Source: Bradyrhizobium forestalis
Lineage (GTDB): Bacteria; Pseudomonadota; Alphaproteobacteria; Rhizobiales; Xanthobacteraceae
Assembly: GCF_002795245.1 (NCBI RefSeq)
Contig: NZ_PGVG01000044.1
Coordinates: forward strand, 1-61,155
DNA length: 61,155 nucleotides
Direction: 5' to 3'
Shown here: piece after piece, positions 1 through 8,026 of the stretch
Numbering within the stretch: position 1 is the stretch's first letter
How the letters are laid out: every line of letters starts with the position of its first letter
Program-made: the position numbers and the translations under genes
Notes under the pieces: generated by a model
The model's database searches: none
What the model was told of the DNA's origin: nothing
The model's input: only the letters and a program-made list of their open reading frames with translations

Positions 1-359
1 GGGCGGTACTGCAGCCCGTAGGGGCCGCAGCATGACTGCCATCGACCGCCACCACCGATCGGCCGCGAAAACGGACCTGTCCACTTCGCGCCCGACGCCC
101 GAGGTCGTTCAAAAAAAGCCCGAAATCAAACCTCACTCCCGCACAAGACATTGCGCAAAGCTCTCGCGTGCGGGAGAGGTCGTCGCGCTCGGCAGCGCAC
201 CTGCGCGCCGGAGCGCGGCGGGGGAGGGTTCTTTCCTCTAGGGGATTGTCCCGTTGCGGACACCCTCTCCCCAACCCTCTCCCGCAGGCGGGGGAGGGGG
301 CAAACCGCCCGCGCCGCTAGCACCTAGACCTAATCGCGCCATGGTCTAAAACAGTCCGC
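1..359. other. Intergenic region upstream of murJ, mostly repeat
   Basis: I see no convincing gene here. From about 170 to 300 it holds a copy of the palindromic CTCTCCCGC/GCGGGAGAG repeat family described at 9353. The remaining sequence up to the murJ start has no clear ribosome binding site or promoter that I can defend. The left edge of the window cuts whatever lies upstream. Confidence 0.6.
170..300. repeat. Palindromic intergenic repeat, CTCTCCCGC family (copy 1)
   Basis: The segment contains GCGTGCGGGAGAGG near its left end and CCCTCTCCCGCAGGCGGGGG near its right end, with a middle part (GGGGATTGTCCC, ACACCCTCTCCCCAACCC) that recurs almost unchanged at 9353, 14750 and 44283. It can fold into a long imperfect stem. 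This is a non-coding dispersed repeat of the type frequent between genes in Bradyrhizobium. Confidence 0.75.
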
Positions 360-1886
360 ATGCTCGGACGCATCTTCACGGTCGGTGGTTACACGCTGCT
401 CTCGCGGCTGACGGGATTTGCCCGCGACATCATGCTCGCGGCGATCCTCGGCGCCGGCCCGGTGGCCGACGCCTTTTTCGTGGCGTTGCGCCTGCCCAAC
501 CATTTCCGTGCGATCTTCGCCGAAGGCGCCTTCAACGCCGCCTGGGTGCCGGCCTATGCGCATGTCCATGGCGAGAAGGGCGAGGCGGCGGCACACCTGT
601 TCGCGGACCGCATCTTCACGCTGCTCCTGGCCTCGCAGGTGGTGCTGCTGATCGCCGCCTGGCTGTTCATGCCGCAGGCCATGAGCATTCTGGCGCCGGG
701 CTTTTCCGAGGACGCCGAGCAACGCAAGCTGGCGATAGAGCTGACCCGGATCACCTTTCCCTATCTGCTGCTGATCACGCTGGTGACGCTGTATGGCGGC
801 ATGCTCAACGTGATGCAGCGCTTTGCCAGCGCCGCGGCCGCCTCGATCTTCCTCAACGTCGCGATGATGATGACGCTGGCGGTTGCCGTCTGGTTTCCGA
901 CCGCGGGCCATGCCGCCGCCTGGGGCGTGCTGATCTCCGGCTTCCTGCAATATTTCCTGCTCGCCGGCGATCTCGCCCGTCATGGCGGCCTGCCACGCTT
1001 TGCGCCGCTCAAGCTCGACGAAGACGTCCGCGGGTTTTTCAAAGCGCTCGGGCCGGCGACGCTGGGCTCGATGGGTACGCAGGTCGCGCTGTTCGCCGAC
1101 ACCATCATCGCGACCTTCCTGCCCGCAGGCGCGCTGTCGGCGCTGTACTACGCCGACCGGCTCAACCAGCTCCCGATCGGCGTGATCGGCATTGCCATCG
1201 GCACGGTGCTGCTGCCCGAGATGTCGCGGCGGATCACCGCCGATGATCATGATGGCGCGATGAAGGCGCAGCGCCGCGCGTTCGATTTCACGTTGCTGTT
1301 CTCGCTGCCGTTCGTCGCGGCCTTCATCACGGTGCCCGACGAGATCATGCGCGCGCTCTTCGCCCGCGGCGCGTTCTCCAAGGCTGATGCCGCCGCTGCC
1401 GGCGCCACGCTTGCAGCCTACGCCATCGGCCTCATCCCCTTCGTGCTGATTCGCAGTGCGGTCGCGACCTTCTACGCCCGCAAAGATACGGCGACGCCGG
1501 TGCGGGCGTCGCTGACCGGCATCGCCGTGAACGTAGCGCTGAAAGTCGCCCTGATGGGGTCGCTGGCTCAGATCGGCCTCGCGCTCGCAACCGCCGTCGG
1601 CGTCTGGACCAATCTCTTGCTGGTGCTCTTCTTCGCCGTGCGGCGCGGCTTTCTCGTGCCGGACCGCGCCTGGCTGATGTCGCTCGGCAAATTTTTGCTG
1701 ACCGGACTCGTCCTCGCCGCCGCCTTCTGGTTGATCGCGCGGTTCAGCGGCCCTTTGCTGGGCGCGATGCACTTCCGTGACGAATTGACGCTGGTCTTGC
1801 TGGCCGTCGGGGGCGCGATCGTCTACGCGCTTGCGATCCTCTTCCTGTTCGGCCGAACCTGGCTGGTCTCGCTGGTGCGGGGCTAG
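360..1886 (+). CDS. murJ: Lipid II flippase MurJ (MviN family)
   Basis: Predicted inner-membrane flippase that moves lipid II, the peptidoglycan precursor, from the cytoplasmic to the periplasmic face. The 508-residue product matches the usual MurJ length and has about 14 hydrophobic helices. Family features visible are the N-terminal block SRLTGFARDIMLA (residues 15-27), the FFVALRLPNHFRAIFAEGAF stretch that follows, and LYYADRLNQLPIGVIGIAIG around residue 265. The ATG at 360 has only a weak ribosome binding site but gives the family-typical N terminus. The gene is followed not by another housekeeping gene but by an AT-richer islet containing a second copy of this gene's own 3' end at 3129-3406. 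The assignment is very secure. Confidence 0.96.
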   Translation: MLGRIFTVGGYTLLSRLTGFARDIMLAAILGAGPVADAFFVALRLPNHFRAIFAEGAFNAAWVPAYAHVHGEKGEAAAHLFADRIFTLLLASQVVLLIAAWLFMPQAMSILAPGFSEDAEQRKLAIELTRITFPYLLLITLVTLYGGMLNVMQRFASAAAASIFLNVAMMMTLAVAVWFPTAGHAAAWGVLISGFLQYFLLAGDLARHGGLPRFAPLKLDEDVRGFFKALGPATLGSMGTQVALFADTIIATFLPAGALSALYYADRLNQLPIGVIGIAIGTVLLPEMSRRITADDHDGAMKAQRRAFDFTLLFSLPFVAAFITVPDEIMRALFARGAFSKADAAAAGATLAAYAIGLIPFVLIRSAVATFYARKDTATPVRASLTGIAVNVALKVALMGSLAQIGLALATAVGVWTNLLLVLFFAVRRGFLVPDRAWLMSLGKFLLTGLVLAAAFWLIARFSGPLLGAMHFRDELTLVLLAVGGAIVYALAILFLFGRTWLVSLVRG

Positions 1887-2157
1887 GCGTCACCCCGCCA
1901 TTACCGCTCCGTGCCCGATGGGGTCCTTGCCCACCGCGACCGGATGCTCCTGATCCGGCCATTGCCGATGGGATGAAGCGATCTCCGATGACAAGCGCCC
2001 GGGCGAAGGCCGTGAGCGGATGGACCGGTTGTTGAGCTTCCGAAGCACCAGGCGCTTACAGCGAGCCGCCGGGGCCTTTCACGCGGCTCGCCGATCGTGA
2101 TACGATCTTGGATATTTAGGTACCGTCCTCAGGCAACAAGGCGATGAGGCAGTGACC

Positions 2158-2613
2158 ATGCCATTCCGCTCTCCCTGGCCCACATCTCAGATCGATAAGT
2201 TCGCCACCAGCAATGCCGACCTGCTGATCCTGGTCGGCCGCATCCTGCTTGCATGGGTCTTCGTTGGAAGCGCGTACGGAGCCCTTACTAACTTCAGTGG
2301 CTCAGTGAGCTATTTTCGGTCGCTGAACCTTCCAGTGCCCCAGCTGTTCACGGCGACTACCGTCATCCTGGAAATACTGATATCAGCTGGTTTGATACTC
2401 TGCATTGGTACGCGCTACTGCGCAATTTTGGTTTTGCTATTTGTCTTCGCGGCGACTGCAATCGCACATCGTTACTGGGAATATCCCGCCGGTCCGCAAC
2501 AGATTGGGCAGTACAATAACTTCTTGAAAAACATCTCGATATTGGGAGGCGCTCTGTTGATCCTGGTCACCGGAGGGGGGCGGTTCTCCTTCGATCGGAG
2601 GCTGGCAGGCTAG
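2158..2613 (+). CDS. DoxX family membrane protein
   Basis: A 151-residue protein with four hydrophobic helices. The segments LLILVGRILLAWVFVGSAYG near residue 25 and ATTVILEILISAGLILCIG near residue 70 are typical of DoxX/YphA-like proteins, whose biochemical role is poorly defined and has been linked to respiratory or oxidative stress functions. I chose the ATG at 2158 because GAGG lies about 9 bases upstream; a GTG at 2152 is too close to it. Base composition is visibly more AT-rich than the neighbours. The gene sits alone between murJ and the duplicated murJ 3' fragment, which suggests it arrived with that islet. Family call is good; the function is not known. Confidence 0.8.
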   Translation: MPFRSPWPTSQIDKFATSNADLLILVGRILLAWVFVGSAYGALTNFSGSVSYFRSLNLPVPQLFTATTVILEILISAGLILCIGTRYCAILVLLFVFAATAIAHRYWEYPAGPQQIGQYNNFLKNISILGGALLILVTGGGRFSFDRRLAG

Positions 2614-3128
2614 CAGCGTTGCACGTTTCGGCCCCTCTCTCAGCGCGATAGGCAATCACTTCCCTGAATTTCCGGGAGCCGTGGCGCACGCATCGCCGCT
2701 CCCTCGCAAAGCCGAGAGAGTGCGGCTGCACGATGTGCGCGCCTTGGTTCGTTCGCCCTTGCGACGCAGCCCTGCCACTTTTGGCGGCTGCCAAGCCGCG
2801 CCTTAGGGCCATTATTGCGTCACTTCGCCCTAAGCCTGAACGTAACCTCGAGCAGATGACTGAGGAGTTTTGAGAGAGGCTTCAAGCGCTCGGCTGTGAT
2901 CCCAAAAAAAAGCATCAGCCACGTCGCCAGCGCGGCACACCACAATAGGCTTTCCAATGTTTCGGGCATGAGGACACCCTTTCAAACAAGTACTTGAAAT
3001 ACGAGCAGTCTTGCCGAACGCGACCCGCGTGACAAGTCCTCCAAAAAGTCGCAAGACGCCGAAATACTCGGAACAGCGGCAGCTCTCCCTGACATTCGCC
3101 AAGCACAGCGTGTGCGTCGGGGAAGCCA
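2614..3128. other. Gene-free stretch between doxX and the murJ fragment
   Basis: No open frame here has a plausible start, ribosome binding site and protein-like composition. The stretch is less GC-rich from about 2850 to 3110 than the surrounding genes. I see no inverted repeats of the families found elsewhere in the window and no recognisable integrase or transposase remnant. Confidence 0.5.
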
Positions 3129-3406
3129 GACCAATCTGCTGCGGTGCTCTTCTTCGCCGTCAGCGAGGCTTCCTCGCGCCAGACCGCGCATGGCTGTTGT
3201 CGCTGGCCAAATTCCTGCTGACCGGACTGATCCTCGCCGCGGCGTTCTGGCTGATTGCGCGCTTCAGCGGTTCTGCTCTGGCCTCGATGCACTTCCACGA
3301 TGAATTGACGTTGGTCCTGCTCGCCGTTGGGGGTGCGATCGTCTACGCGCTCACGATCCTCGTGCTGTTCGGACGCAAGTGGCTTGTCTCGCTGGTGCGC
3401 GGCTAG
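3129..3406 (+). pseudogene. Duplicated, decayed 3' end of murJ
   Basis: This stretch aligns with 1607-1886 of murJ at the nucleotide level and ends with the same final codons, LVSLVRG then TAG, and the same GGCTAGGCGT. Two single-base deletions (near 3142 and near 3161) shift the frame relative to murJ. After 3161 the frame is intact and encodes the last two transmembrane helices (KFLLTGLILAAAFWLIARFS, then LTLVLLAVGGAIVYALTILV). It has no start codon or ribosome binding site, so it is probably not expressed as a protein. Differences from murJ are scattered substitutions, many at third positions, so the copy is not recent or came from a related strain. Confidence 0.88.
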
Positions 3407-3418
3407 GCGTTTCGTTCG

Positions 3419-3976
3419 TTATGTCGGCTCCTCCCGCGAGAAGCGGACCCGCGCCAGTTGGCTATAGAGTAGGACGACGATACCTGAGAGTCCGAGGCCG
3501 AGCGCCCGCACAACCCAAAAATAGCGATCTATGAAAAAGAGCCCGATCCGGTGGCTTGGTGTCCACGACGCGTAAGCAAAGACGCAGCCGATCAAGACTA
3601 TGCTGAACGCTGCCACACGGAGCGTGGTCTCGCGATAGGAGCGCCCGGCACACCAGCGAACGAGGATATCGTAGGCCTTCCACTGAGGCCAAAGAAGCAG
3701 AAGCCAGAGCGCATACTGAATAGCAAACTGCCATTCGTGCTCTGCCAGCACCCGCATTTGCCGATGCAGATGGAAGCTATCGATGGCGAGCCAGGCCGCG
3801 TAGTCAGCGAGGAAGCCGGACGGTCCGTTAAGCGCCAGCGCCAACCAGAAGAAATAGTCATAAAGCCATGGGACATGTCCTACGGCGCGCCAGTACGGCT
3901 CATCCGTCAGCACGCCAAAAATGCCAACGCTCGCAACGAGCAGGGCGTTCAACAGAATGATCTTTCGGATCGACAT
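3419..3976 (-). CDS. Hypothetical multi-pass membrane protein
   Basis: A 185-residue protein that I do not recognise. It has an N-terminal hydrophobic helix (KIILLNALLVASVGIFGVL), a second around residues 38-48, one around 90-97 (LWLLLLWP), one near 122-137 (VAAFSIVLIGCVFAYA), and one near 155-172. Arg and Trp-rich loops separate them. The ATG at 3976 has AGG five bases upstream. It runs toward the murJ fragment and ends 12 bases from it. Composition is somewhat less GC-rich than core genes, in keeping with the islet to its left. No function can be assigned. Confidence 0.6.
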   Translation of the reverse strand: MSIRKIILLNALLVASVGIFGVLTDEPYWRAVGHVPWLYDYFFWLALALNGPSGFLADYAAWLAIDSFHLHRQMRVLAEHEWQFAIQYALWLLLLWPQWKAYDILVRWCAGRSYRETTLRVAAFSIVLIGCVFAYASWTPSHRIGLFFIDRYFWVVRALGLGLSGIVVLLYSQLARVRFSREEPT

Positions 3977-4073
3977 CAGGACCTGCGAAGTTTGCCCGCA
4001 GCAGAACGCGCGCTTGGAACGTGATCAGCATGAGGGGCTCGCCTCCAGGATGCAACAAGCCTCCTCGCATCCC

Positions 4074-4102
4074 TTGATTTTGTGCGATTACCGTGCTATC
4101 CG
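4074..4102 (+). promoter_or_regulatory. Candidate sigma-70 type promoter for a small transcript
   Basis: The sequence has CTTGATT as a -35 element (TTGATT at 4074-4079), a 17-base spacer, and CTATCC as a -10 element (TATCCG at 4097-4102). This resembles the alphaproteobacterial CTTGAC-N17-CTATAT pattern. Transcription would begin near 4109, which is the first base of a short open frame. No other candidate in the 3977-4285 gap looks better. Sequence-based only. Confidence 0.4.
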
Positions 4103-4108
4103 CGTCTC

Positions 4109-4186
4109 ATGATCAAATCCGTGCGCAACGTCAATCTCTCGCACATGACCCGCTTCGGCTGGGCCGTGGGAGGAGTCGCGCGCTAG
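4109..4186 (+). CDS. Candidate 25-residue small ORF, possibly leaderless
   Basis: An ATG at 4109 opens a frame of 25 codons ending in TAG at 4184-4186. The peptide begins MIKSVRNVNL, continues SHMTRFGWAV, and ends GGVAR; it is basic and has one Trp. No ribosome binding site precedes it, but the candidate promoter at 4074 would put the transcript start at or next to the ATG, as in a leaderless message. A strong terminator follows at 4214. It could equally be part of a non-coding RNA, or the whole unit could be a leader controlling the DUF1127 gene at 4286. Conservation of the peptide in related genomes would decide. Confidence 0.35.
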   Translation: MIKSVRNVNLSHMTRFGWAVGGVAR

Positions 4187-4213
4187 GAATTCGACGACGA
4201 CATCTTTTCCACC

Positions 4214-4243
4214 AGGCCCCGCCGGCATCGGACGGGGCCTTTT
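4214..4243 (+). terminator. Rho-independent terminator before the DUF1127 gene
   Basis: AGGCCCCG (4214-4221) pairs perfectly with CGGGGCCT (4233-4240) across an 11-base loop and is followed directly by TTTTC. It lies upstream, not downstream, of the gene at 4286, so it either ends a small transcript starting near 4109 or acts as an attenuator. Confidence 0.75.
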
Positions 4244-4285
4244 CATTGGCCGCGCTCCCTGCCGGCTCAACAGCAGGAGCATCCG

Positions 4286-4561
4286 ATGCCACCACAATTG
4301 ACGAACAGCTCAAGCGAGCCGGAGGTCGACGCCGCGCGGCTTCGCCTCGATCTCTCCATCGTCTTGAGTCTGCTCAAGCGATACTGGCGCGCGTTATGGG
4401 AGCAGCGCGGGAGCCCACGCGTCACCTTGCAGGACCTGAGTGACAGGGAGCTGATGGACATCGGCCTGACGCGTGGCGAGATCGACCACATCGCGCCTGA
4501 GCGTGCTCTCGAAAGGCTGCGAGATCGGACGACGGATCTATGGAGGCGCAGTGGGATGTAA
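4286..4561 (+). CDS. DUF1127 domain small protein
   Basis: A 91-residue protein with a C-terminal DUF1127 (YjiS-like) module: LQDLSDRELMDIGLTRGEID at about residues 48-67, the motif in which the L-D-R-x-L-x-D-I-G-L core is diagnostic. Upstream is a helical segment (LDLSIVLSLLKRYWRALWEQ). Small Arg-rich DUF1127 proteins in Agrobacterium and related bacteria affect phosphate and carbon metabolism and bind RNA; here only the family is supported. AGGAG six bases before the ATG supports this start. A terminator at 4214 lies just upstream, so expression may be by read-through or from its own promoter. A second DUF1127 gene is at 60337. Confidence 0.85.
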   Translation: MPPQLTNSSSEPEVDAARLRLDLSIVLSLLKRYWRALWEQRGSPRVTLQDLSDRELMDIGLTRGEIDHIAPERALERLRDRTTDLWRRSGM

Positions 4562-4784
4562 CTTTTTAAGGTCGGCTGCGTCTTCGCGGCCGATCCTTCG
4601 AGACGCCCGCTTTTGGCGCGCTGCTCAGGATGAGGTCTTGTTTCGCGGCGCAATCTGGACGCCATGGTGACGGGGGCGCGGCGCTTTCCCCGCCCGCGAC
4701 CCATGCGCACGCCCAAACCCATTTGCCTTGCCACTTTTTCCACGGCAATATGCCGGCAAAACAACCATGAGAACGGGATAGAAA

Positions 4785-7094
4785 ATGGCGGCTCCCATCA
4801 AGTTCGGCGTTGGCCAAAGTGTGCTGCGCAAGGAGGATGACGCGCTCATCCGCGGCAAGGGCCGCTATACCGACGATTACGCGCCGCAGGCCGCGCTCCG
4901 CTGCCTGGTGCTGCGCTCGCCGCATGCGCATGCCAAATACACCATCGATGCGAGCCGCGCCCGCGGCTTGCCCGGCGTCGCGCTGATCCTGACCGCCGAC
5001 GATGTGAAGGAGCTCGGCAATCTGCCCTGCCTGTTCAATCTCGAGACCGACCCGTTCACCGGCCCGCCTTACCCGATCCTTGCCAAGGACGAGGTGCGCC
5101 ATGTCGGCGATTCCATCGCCTTCGTGGTCGCCGAGACCATCGACCAGGCCCGCGACGCGATCGAGGCGATCGAGGTCAAATGGAGCCCGCTGCCGGCTGT
5201 GACCGGCGTCGTCAACGCCGTGAAGAAGGGTGCACCGCAGGTCTGGCCGGACAAGGCCGGCAACGTGCTGTTCGACGTCTCGATCGGCGACAAGGCGGCC
5301 ACCGAGGCTGCTTTTGCCAAGGCGCACGCGGTGGCCGAAATCTCCATCGTCAATCCGCGTGTGGTCGCGAGCTTCATGGAGACACGCGCGGCCGTGTGCG
5401 AATACGACGCCAAGCGCGACCATCTGACGCTGACGGTCGGCAGCCAGGGCAGCCATCGCCTGCGCGACATTCTCTGCCAGAACGTGCTCAACATCCCCAC
5501 CGACAAGATGCGGGTGATCTGCCCCGACGTCGGCGGCGGCTTCGGCACAAAGCTGTTTCCGTACCGCGAATACGCACTGATGGCGGTCGCCGCGCGAAAA
5601 CTGAAGAAGGCGGTGAAATGGGCGGCCGACCGCTCCGAGCACTTCATGGGCGACGCGCAAGGCCGCGACAACGTCACCACCGCGAAGATGGCGCTGGCAG
5701 AGGACGGCAAGTTCCTCGCGATGGATTGCGACCTGATGGGCGACATGGGCGCGTATCTCTCGACCTTCGGGCCCTACATCCCGCATGGCGGCGCCGGCAT
5801 GCTGCCGGGCCTCTACGACATCCAGGCTTTCCACTGCCGGGTGCGCACCATCTTCACGCACAGCGTGCCGGTCGACGCCTATCGCGGCGCGGGCCGCCCT
5901 GAAGCCGCCTACGTGATCGAGCGCCTCGTCGATGCCTGCGCGCGAAAGCTCGACATGACGCCGGACGCGATCCGTCGCAAGAATTTCATTCCGCCGAAGG
6001 CGCTGCCGTACAAGACCGCGACCGGCAAGGTCTATGATTCCGGCGACTTCGCCGCGCATCTGAAGCGCGCGATGGAGATCGCCGAGTGGAAGGAATTTCC
6101 CAAGCGCGCCAAGGCGGCCAAGAAGAGCGGCCTGATCCGCGGCATCGGGCTTGCGAGCTATGTCGAGATCTGTGGCGTGATGGGTGAGGAGACGGCCAAC
6201 GTCCGCCTCGATCCCAATGGTGACGTCACCGTGCTGATCGGCACGCAATCGAGCGGGCAGGGCCATCAGACCGCCTATGCGCAGATCGTCGCCGAGCAGT
6301 TCGGCCTGCCGCCGGAGCGCGTGCATATCCACCAGGGCGATACCGACGAGATCGCGACGGGCCTCGGGACCGGCGGCTCGGCCTCGATTCCCACGGGCGG
6401 CGTCTGCGTGGAGCGCGCTGCGGGCGATCTGGGCAAGAAGCTGAAGGAGCTTGCAGCGCAGGCGCTCGAAGCAAGCGCAGGCGACCTCGAGATCACCGAC
6501 GGCGTGATCCGAATCGCCGGCACCGACCGTTCGATCTCCTTCGCCGATCTCGCCAAGCGACCCGGCGCCGATCCCTCGAAGCTGAACGGCAGCGCGACCT
6601 TCGCCAGCGCCGACGGCACCTATCCAAACGGCACGCATCTGGCGGAGGTCGAGCTCGATCCGGCCACCGGCATCATCAGAATCGTCAACTACGTGATCGT
6701 CGACGATTTCGGCAAGACGCTCAATCCGCTGCTGCTGGCGGGGCAGGTGCATGGCGGTGCCATGCAAGGCATCGGCCAGGCCTTGATGGAGCAGGTGGTC
6801 TATGGCGCGAGCGACGGCCAGCTCATCACCGCCACGTACATGGACTATGCGCTGCCGCGGGCGGCGGATGGCCCGTCCTTCGTGTTCGAGACCCACAACG
6901 TCCCCTGCAAGACCAATCCGATGGGCGTGAAGGGGGCCGGCGAGGCCGGCGCGATCGGCTCCTGTCCGGCCATCGTCAATGCCATCGTCGACGCGCTCTG
7001 GCGCGAATACAAGATCGACCATATCGACATGCCGGCAACGCCGGAGCGGGTCTGGATCGCGATCAACGAGCATCACCGCCGTCACAGCCTGTGA
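4785..7094 (+). CDS. Xanthine dehydrogenase/CO dehydrogenase family molybdopterin-binding large subunit
   Basis: A 769-residue molybdenum hydroxylase large subunit. Visible family features are the N-terminal RKEDDALIRGKGRYTDD, the CPDVGGGFGTKLFPYREYAL block near residue 247, and the KGAGEAGAIG active-site segment near residue 719 containing the catalytic Glu. The active-site loop reads AYRGAGR (residues 366-372) where true form I CO dehydrogenases have AYxCSFR, so this is a form II type enzyme. It probably oxidises an aldehyde or a heteroaromatic compound, not CO. No FAD-binding (CoxM) or 2Fe-2S (CoxS) subunit gene lies beside it or anywhere in the window, which is unusual. The cytochrome c556 gene follows after 190 bases; a diheme cytochrome c is at 10181. 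The substrate is unknown. Confidence 0.88.
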   Translation: MAAPIKFGVGQSVLRKEDDALIRGKGRYTDDYAPQAALRCLVLRSPHAHAKYTIDASRARGLPGVALILTADDVKELGNLPCLFNLETDPFTGPPYPILAKDEVRHVGDSIAFVVAETIDQARDAIEAIEVKWSPLPAVTGVVNAVKKGAPQVWPDKAGNVLFDVSIGDKAATEAAFAKAHAVAEISIVNPRVVASFMETRAAVCEYDAKRDHLTLTVGSQGSHRLRDILCQNVLNIPTDKMRVICPDVGGGFGTKLFPYREYALMAVAARKLKKAVKWAADRSEHFMGDAQGRDNVTTAKMALAEDGKFLAMDCDLMGDMGAYLSTFGPYIPHGGAGMLPGLYDIQAFHCRVRTIFTHSVPVDAYRGAGRPEAAYVIERLVDACARKLDMTPDAIRRKNFIPPKALPYKTATGKVYDSGDFAAHLKRAMEIAEWKEFPKRAKAAKKSGLIRGIGLASYVEICGVMGEETANVRLDPNGDVTVLIGTQSSGQGHQTAYAQIVAEQFGLPPERVHIHQGDTDEIATGLGTGGSASIPTGGVCVERAAGDLGKKLKELAAQALEASAGDLEITDGVIRIAGTDRSISFADLAKRPGADPSKLNGSATFASADGTYPNGTHLAEVELDPATGIIRIVNYVIVDDFGKTLNPLLLAGQVHGGAMQGIGQALMEQVVYGASDGQLITATYMDYALPRAADGPSFVFETHNVPCKTNPMGVKGAGEAGAIGSCPAIVNAIVDALWREYKIDHIDMPATPERVWIAINEHHRRHSL

Positions 7095-7282
7095 TTCCCC
7101 AAGCAAACGCGGAACGCGTCTTGCGGGGCAACGCCGAACGCGTCTGCGGGGACGTCATCCTCAACAATCAACCAGAGCGCGACGATCTGTCGTCGCGTTC
7201 TGGATGGAATGAAATCTGCCAAGCGGTGTTGGCCCCATGGAGGGGTCGGCACGATCCTGCATCATGAAAAGGGATTTTGCGA

Positions 7283-7729
7283 ATGAAGCGAGTGTTGGTT
7301 GTTGGGGGCGCGCTGCTGCTCGGCATGGGTGCGGTTTGGGCGGACCGGGATTCCATCAAGGAGGTCCAGACCCTGATGAAGGGCAATGGCAAGAACGCCG
7401 GCGCGATGTCGGCGATGGTCAAGGGCGAGAAGCCCTACGACCAGGCCACGGTGAACAGCGCGCTGGCGCAGTTCGAGGATACCGCCAAGAAGCTGCCGAA
7501 CCTGTTTCCGGCCAGCGCCAAGGGCGTGAAGCTCGACGGCGACTACTCTACTTCTCCGAAGGTCTGGGAGGACAAGGCCGGCTTTGATACGAAGATAGCA
7601 AGCTTCGCCAAGGTCGTCGGCGACGCCAAGGGCAAGATCAAGGATATCGATTCGCTCAAAGCGAATATGCCCGCGATCGGCAAGGAATGCGGCGGCTGCC
7701 ACGAGACCTATCGCGTGAAGAACGGCTGA
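7283..7729 (+). CDS. Cytochrome c556/c' family protein
   Basis: A 148-residue secreted monoheme cytochrome. A signal peptide (MKRVLVVGGALLLGMGAVWA) is followed by a four-helix-bundle sequence, and the single heme site CGGCHETYR is at the C terminus, the hallmark of class II cytochromes c. I start at the ATG at 7283, preceded by AAAAGGGA; a TTG two codons earlier is less likely. It acts in the periplasm as an electron carrier or small-ligand binding protein. Its position just after the molybdenum hydroxylase gene suggests, but does not prove, that it accepts electrons from that pathway. Transcription probably ends at the hairpin at 7843. Confidence 0.9.
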   Translation: MKRVLVVGGALLLGMGAVWADRDSIKEVQTLMKGNGKNAGAMSAMVKGEKPYDQATVNSALAQFEDTAKKLPNLFPASAKGVKLDGDYSTSPKVWEDKAGFDTKIASFAKVVGDAKGKIKDIDSLKANMPAIGKECGGCHETYRVKNG

Positions 7730-7746
7730 GGCGGGATTTGTAGCCC

Positions 7747-7830
7747 GTAGCCCGGATGAGCGAAGCGATATCCGGGAGATCAGCCGAGCTGATGCTCTGT
7801 CCCGGATGTCGCTTCGCTCATCCGGGCTAC
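7747..7830. repeat. Palindromic intergenic repeat with 22-bp perfect arms
   Basis: The arms 7747-7768 (GTAGCCCGGATGAGCGAAGC plus two bases) and 7809-7830 are perfect reverse complements, and inner segments (ATCCGGGA and TCCCGGAT) pair again. This is the REP-like 'GTAGCCCGGATGAGCGAAGCG' element widespread in proteobacteria. It would form a long hairpin in RNA after the cytochrome c556 gene. Confidence 0.9.
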
Positions 7831-7842
7831 AGGAATCAAGGA

Positions 7843-7873
7843 AAAGGCGGTTGCGAGAGCAGCCGCCTTTTTT
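7843..7873 (+). terminator. Rho-independent terminator after cytochrome c556
   Basis: AAAGGCGGTTGC (7843-7854) pairs with GCAGCCGCCTTT (7859-7870), with one T-G wobble and a GAGA loop, and is followed by further T residues (six in a row from 7868). It would end the plus-strand transcript coming through the palindromic repeat. Confidence 0.85.
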
Positions 7874-8026
7874 CTGTACGCAAGGTCTGACGGATAGCGG
7901 TCCGAGCAGCTATCTTTGCGCCAACGGCCGCGACGTTGATGCGAGTCGGCGCAGCTCTTCCCGACTGCCTCATGACATCAGGAGTTCCAACCGCGGCGAG
8001 CACCTGAATCAACAGCGAGACAGGCC

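Noticed and set aside
330..1772. Long open frame on the minus strand opposite murJ
   Set aside because: Its product is rich in Arg, Gln, Glu and His with no hydrophobic core, the usual shadow of a high-GC membrane-protein gene on the other strand. murJ is unmistakable.
4785..7094. Form I (true) CO dehydrogenase
   Set aside because: The active-site loop is AYRGAGR, not AYxCSFR, and the other subunit genes are missing.
4566..7106. 846-codon open frame opposite the molybdenum hydroxylase gene
   Set aside because: Arg/Asp/His-rich composition without any domain; it is the antisense shadow of 4785-7094.
8000..8026. SAM riboswitch before the Cys/Met-metabolism enzyme
   Set aside because: I looked through 7880-8026 for a SAM-II or SAM-I like pattern and saw neither the pseudoknot pairs nor the conserved core.
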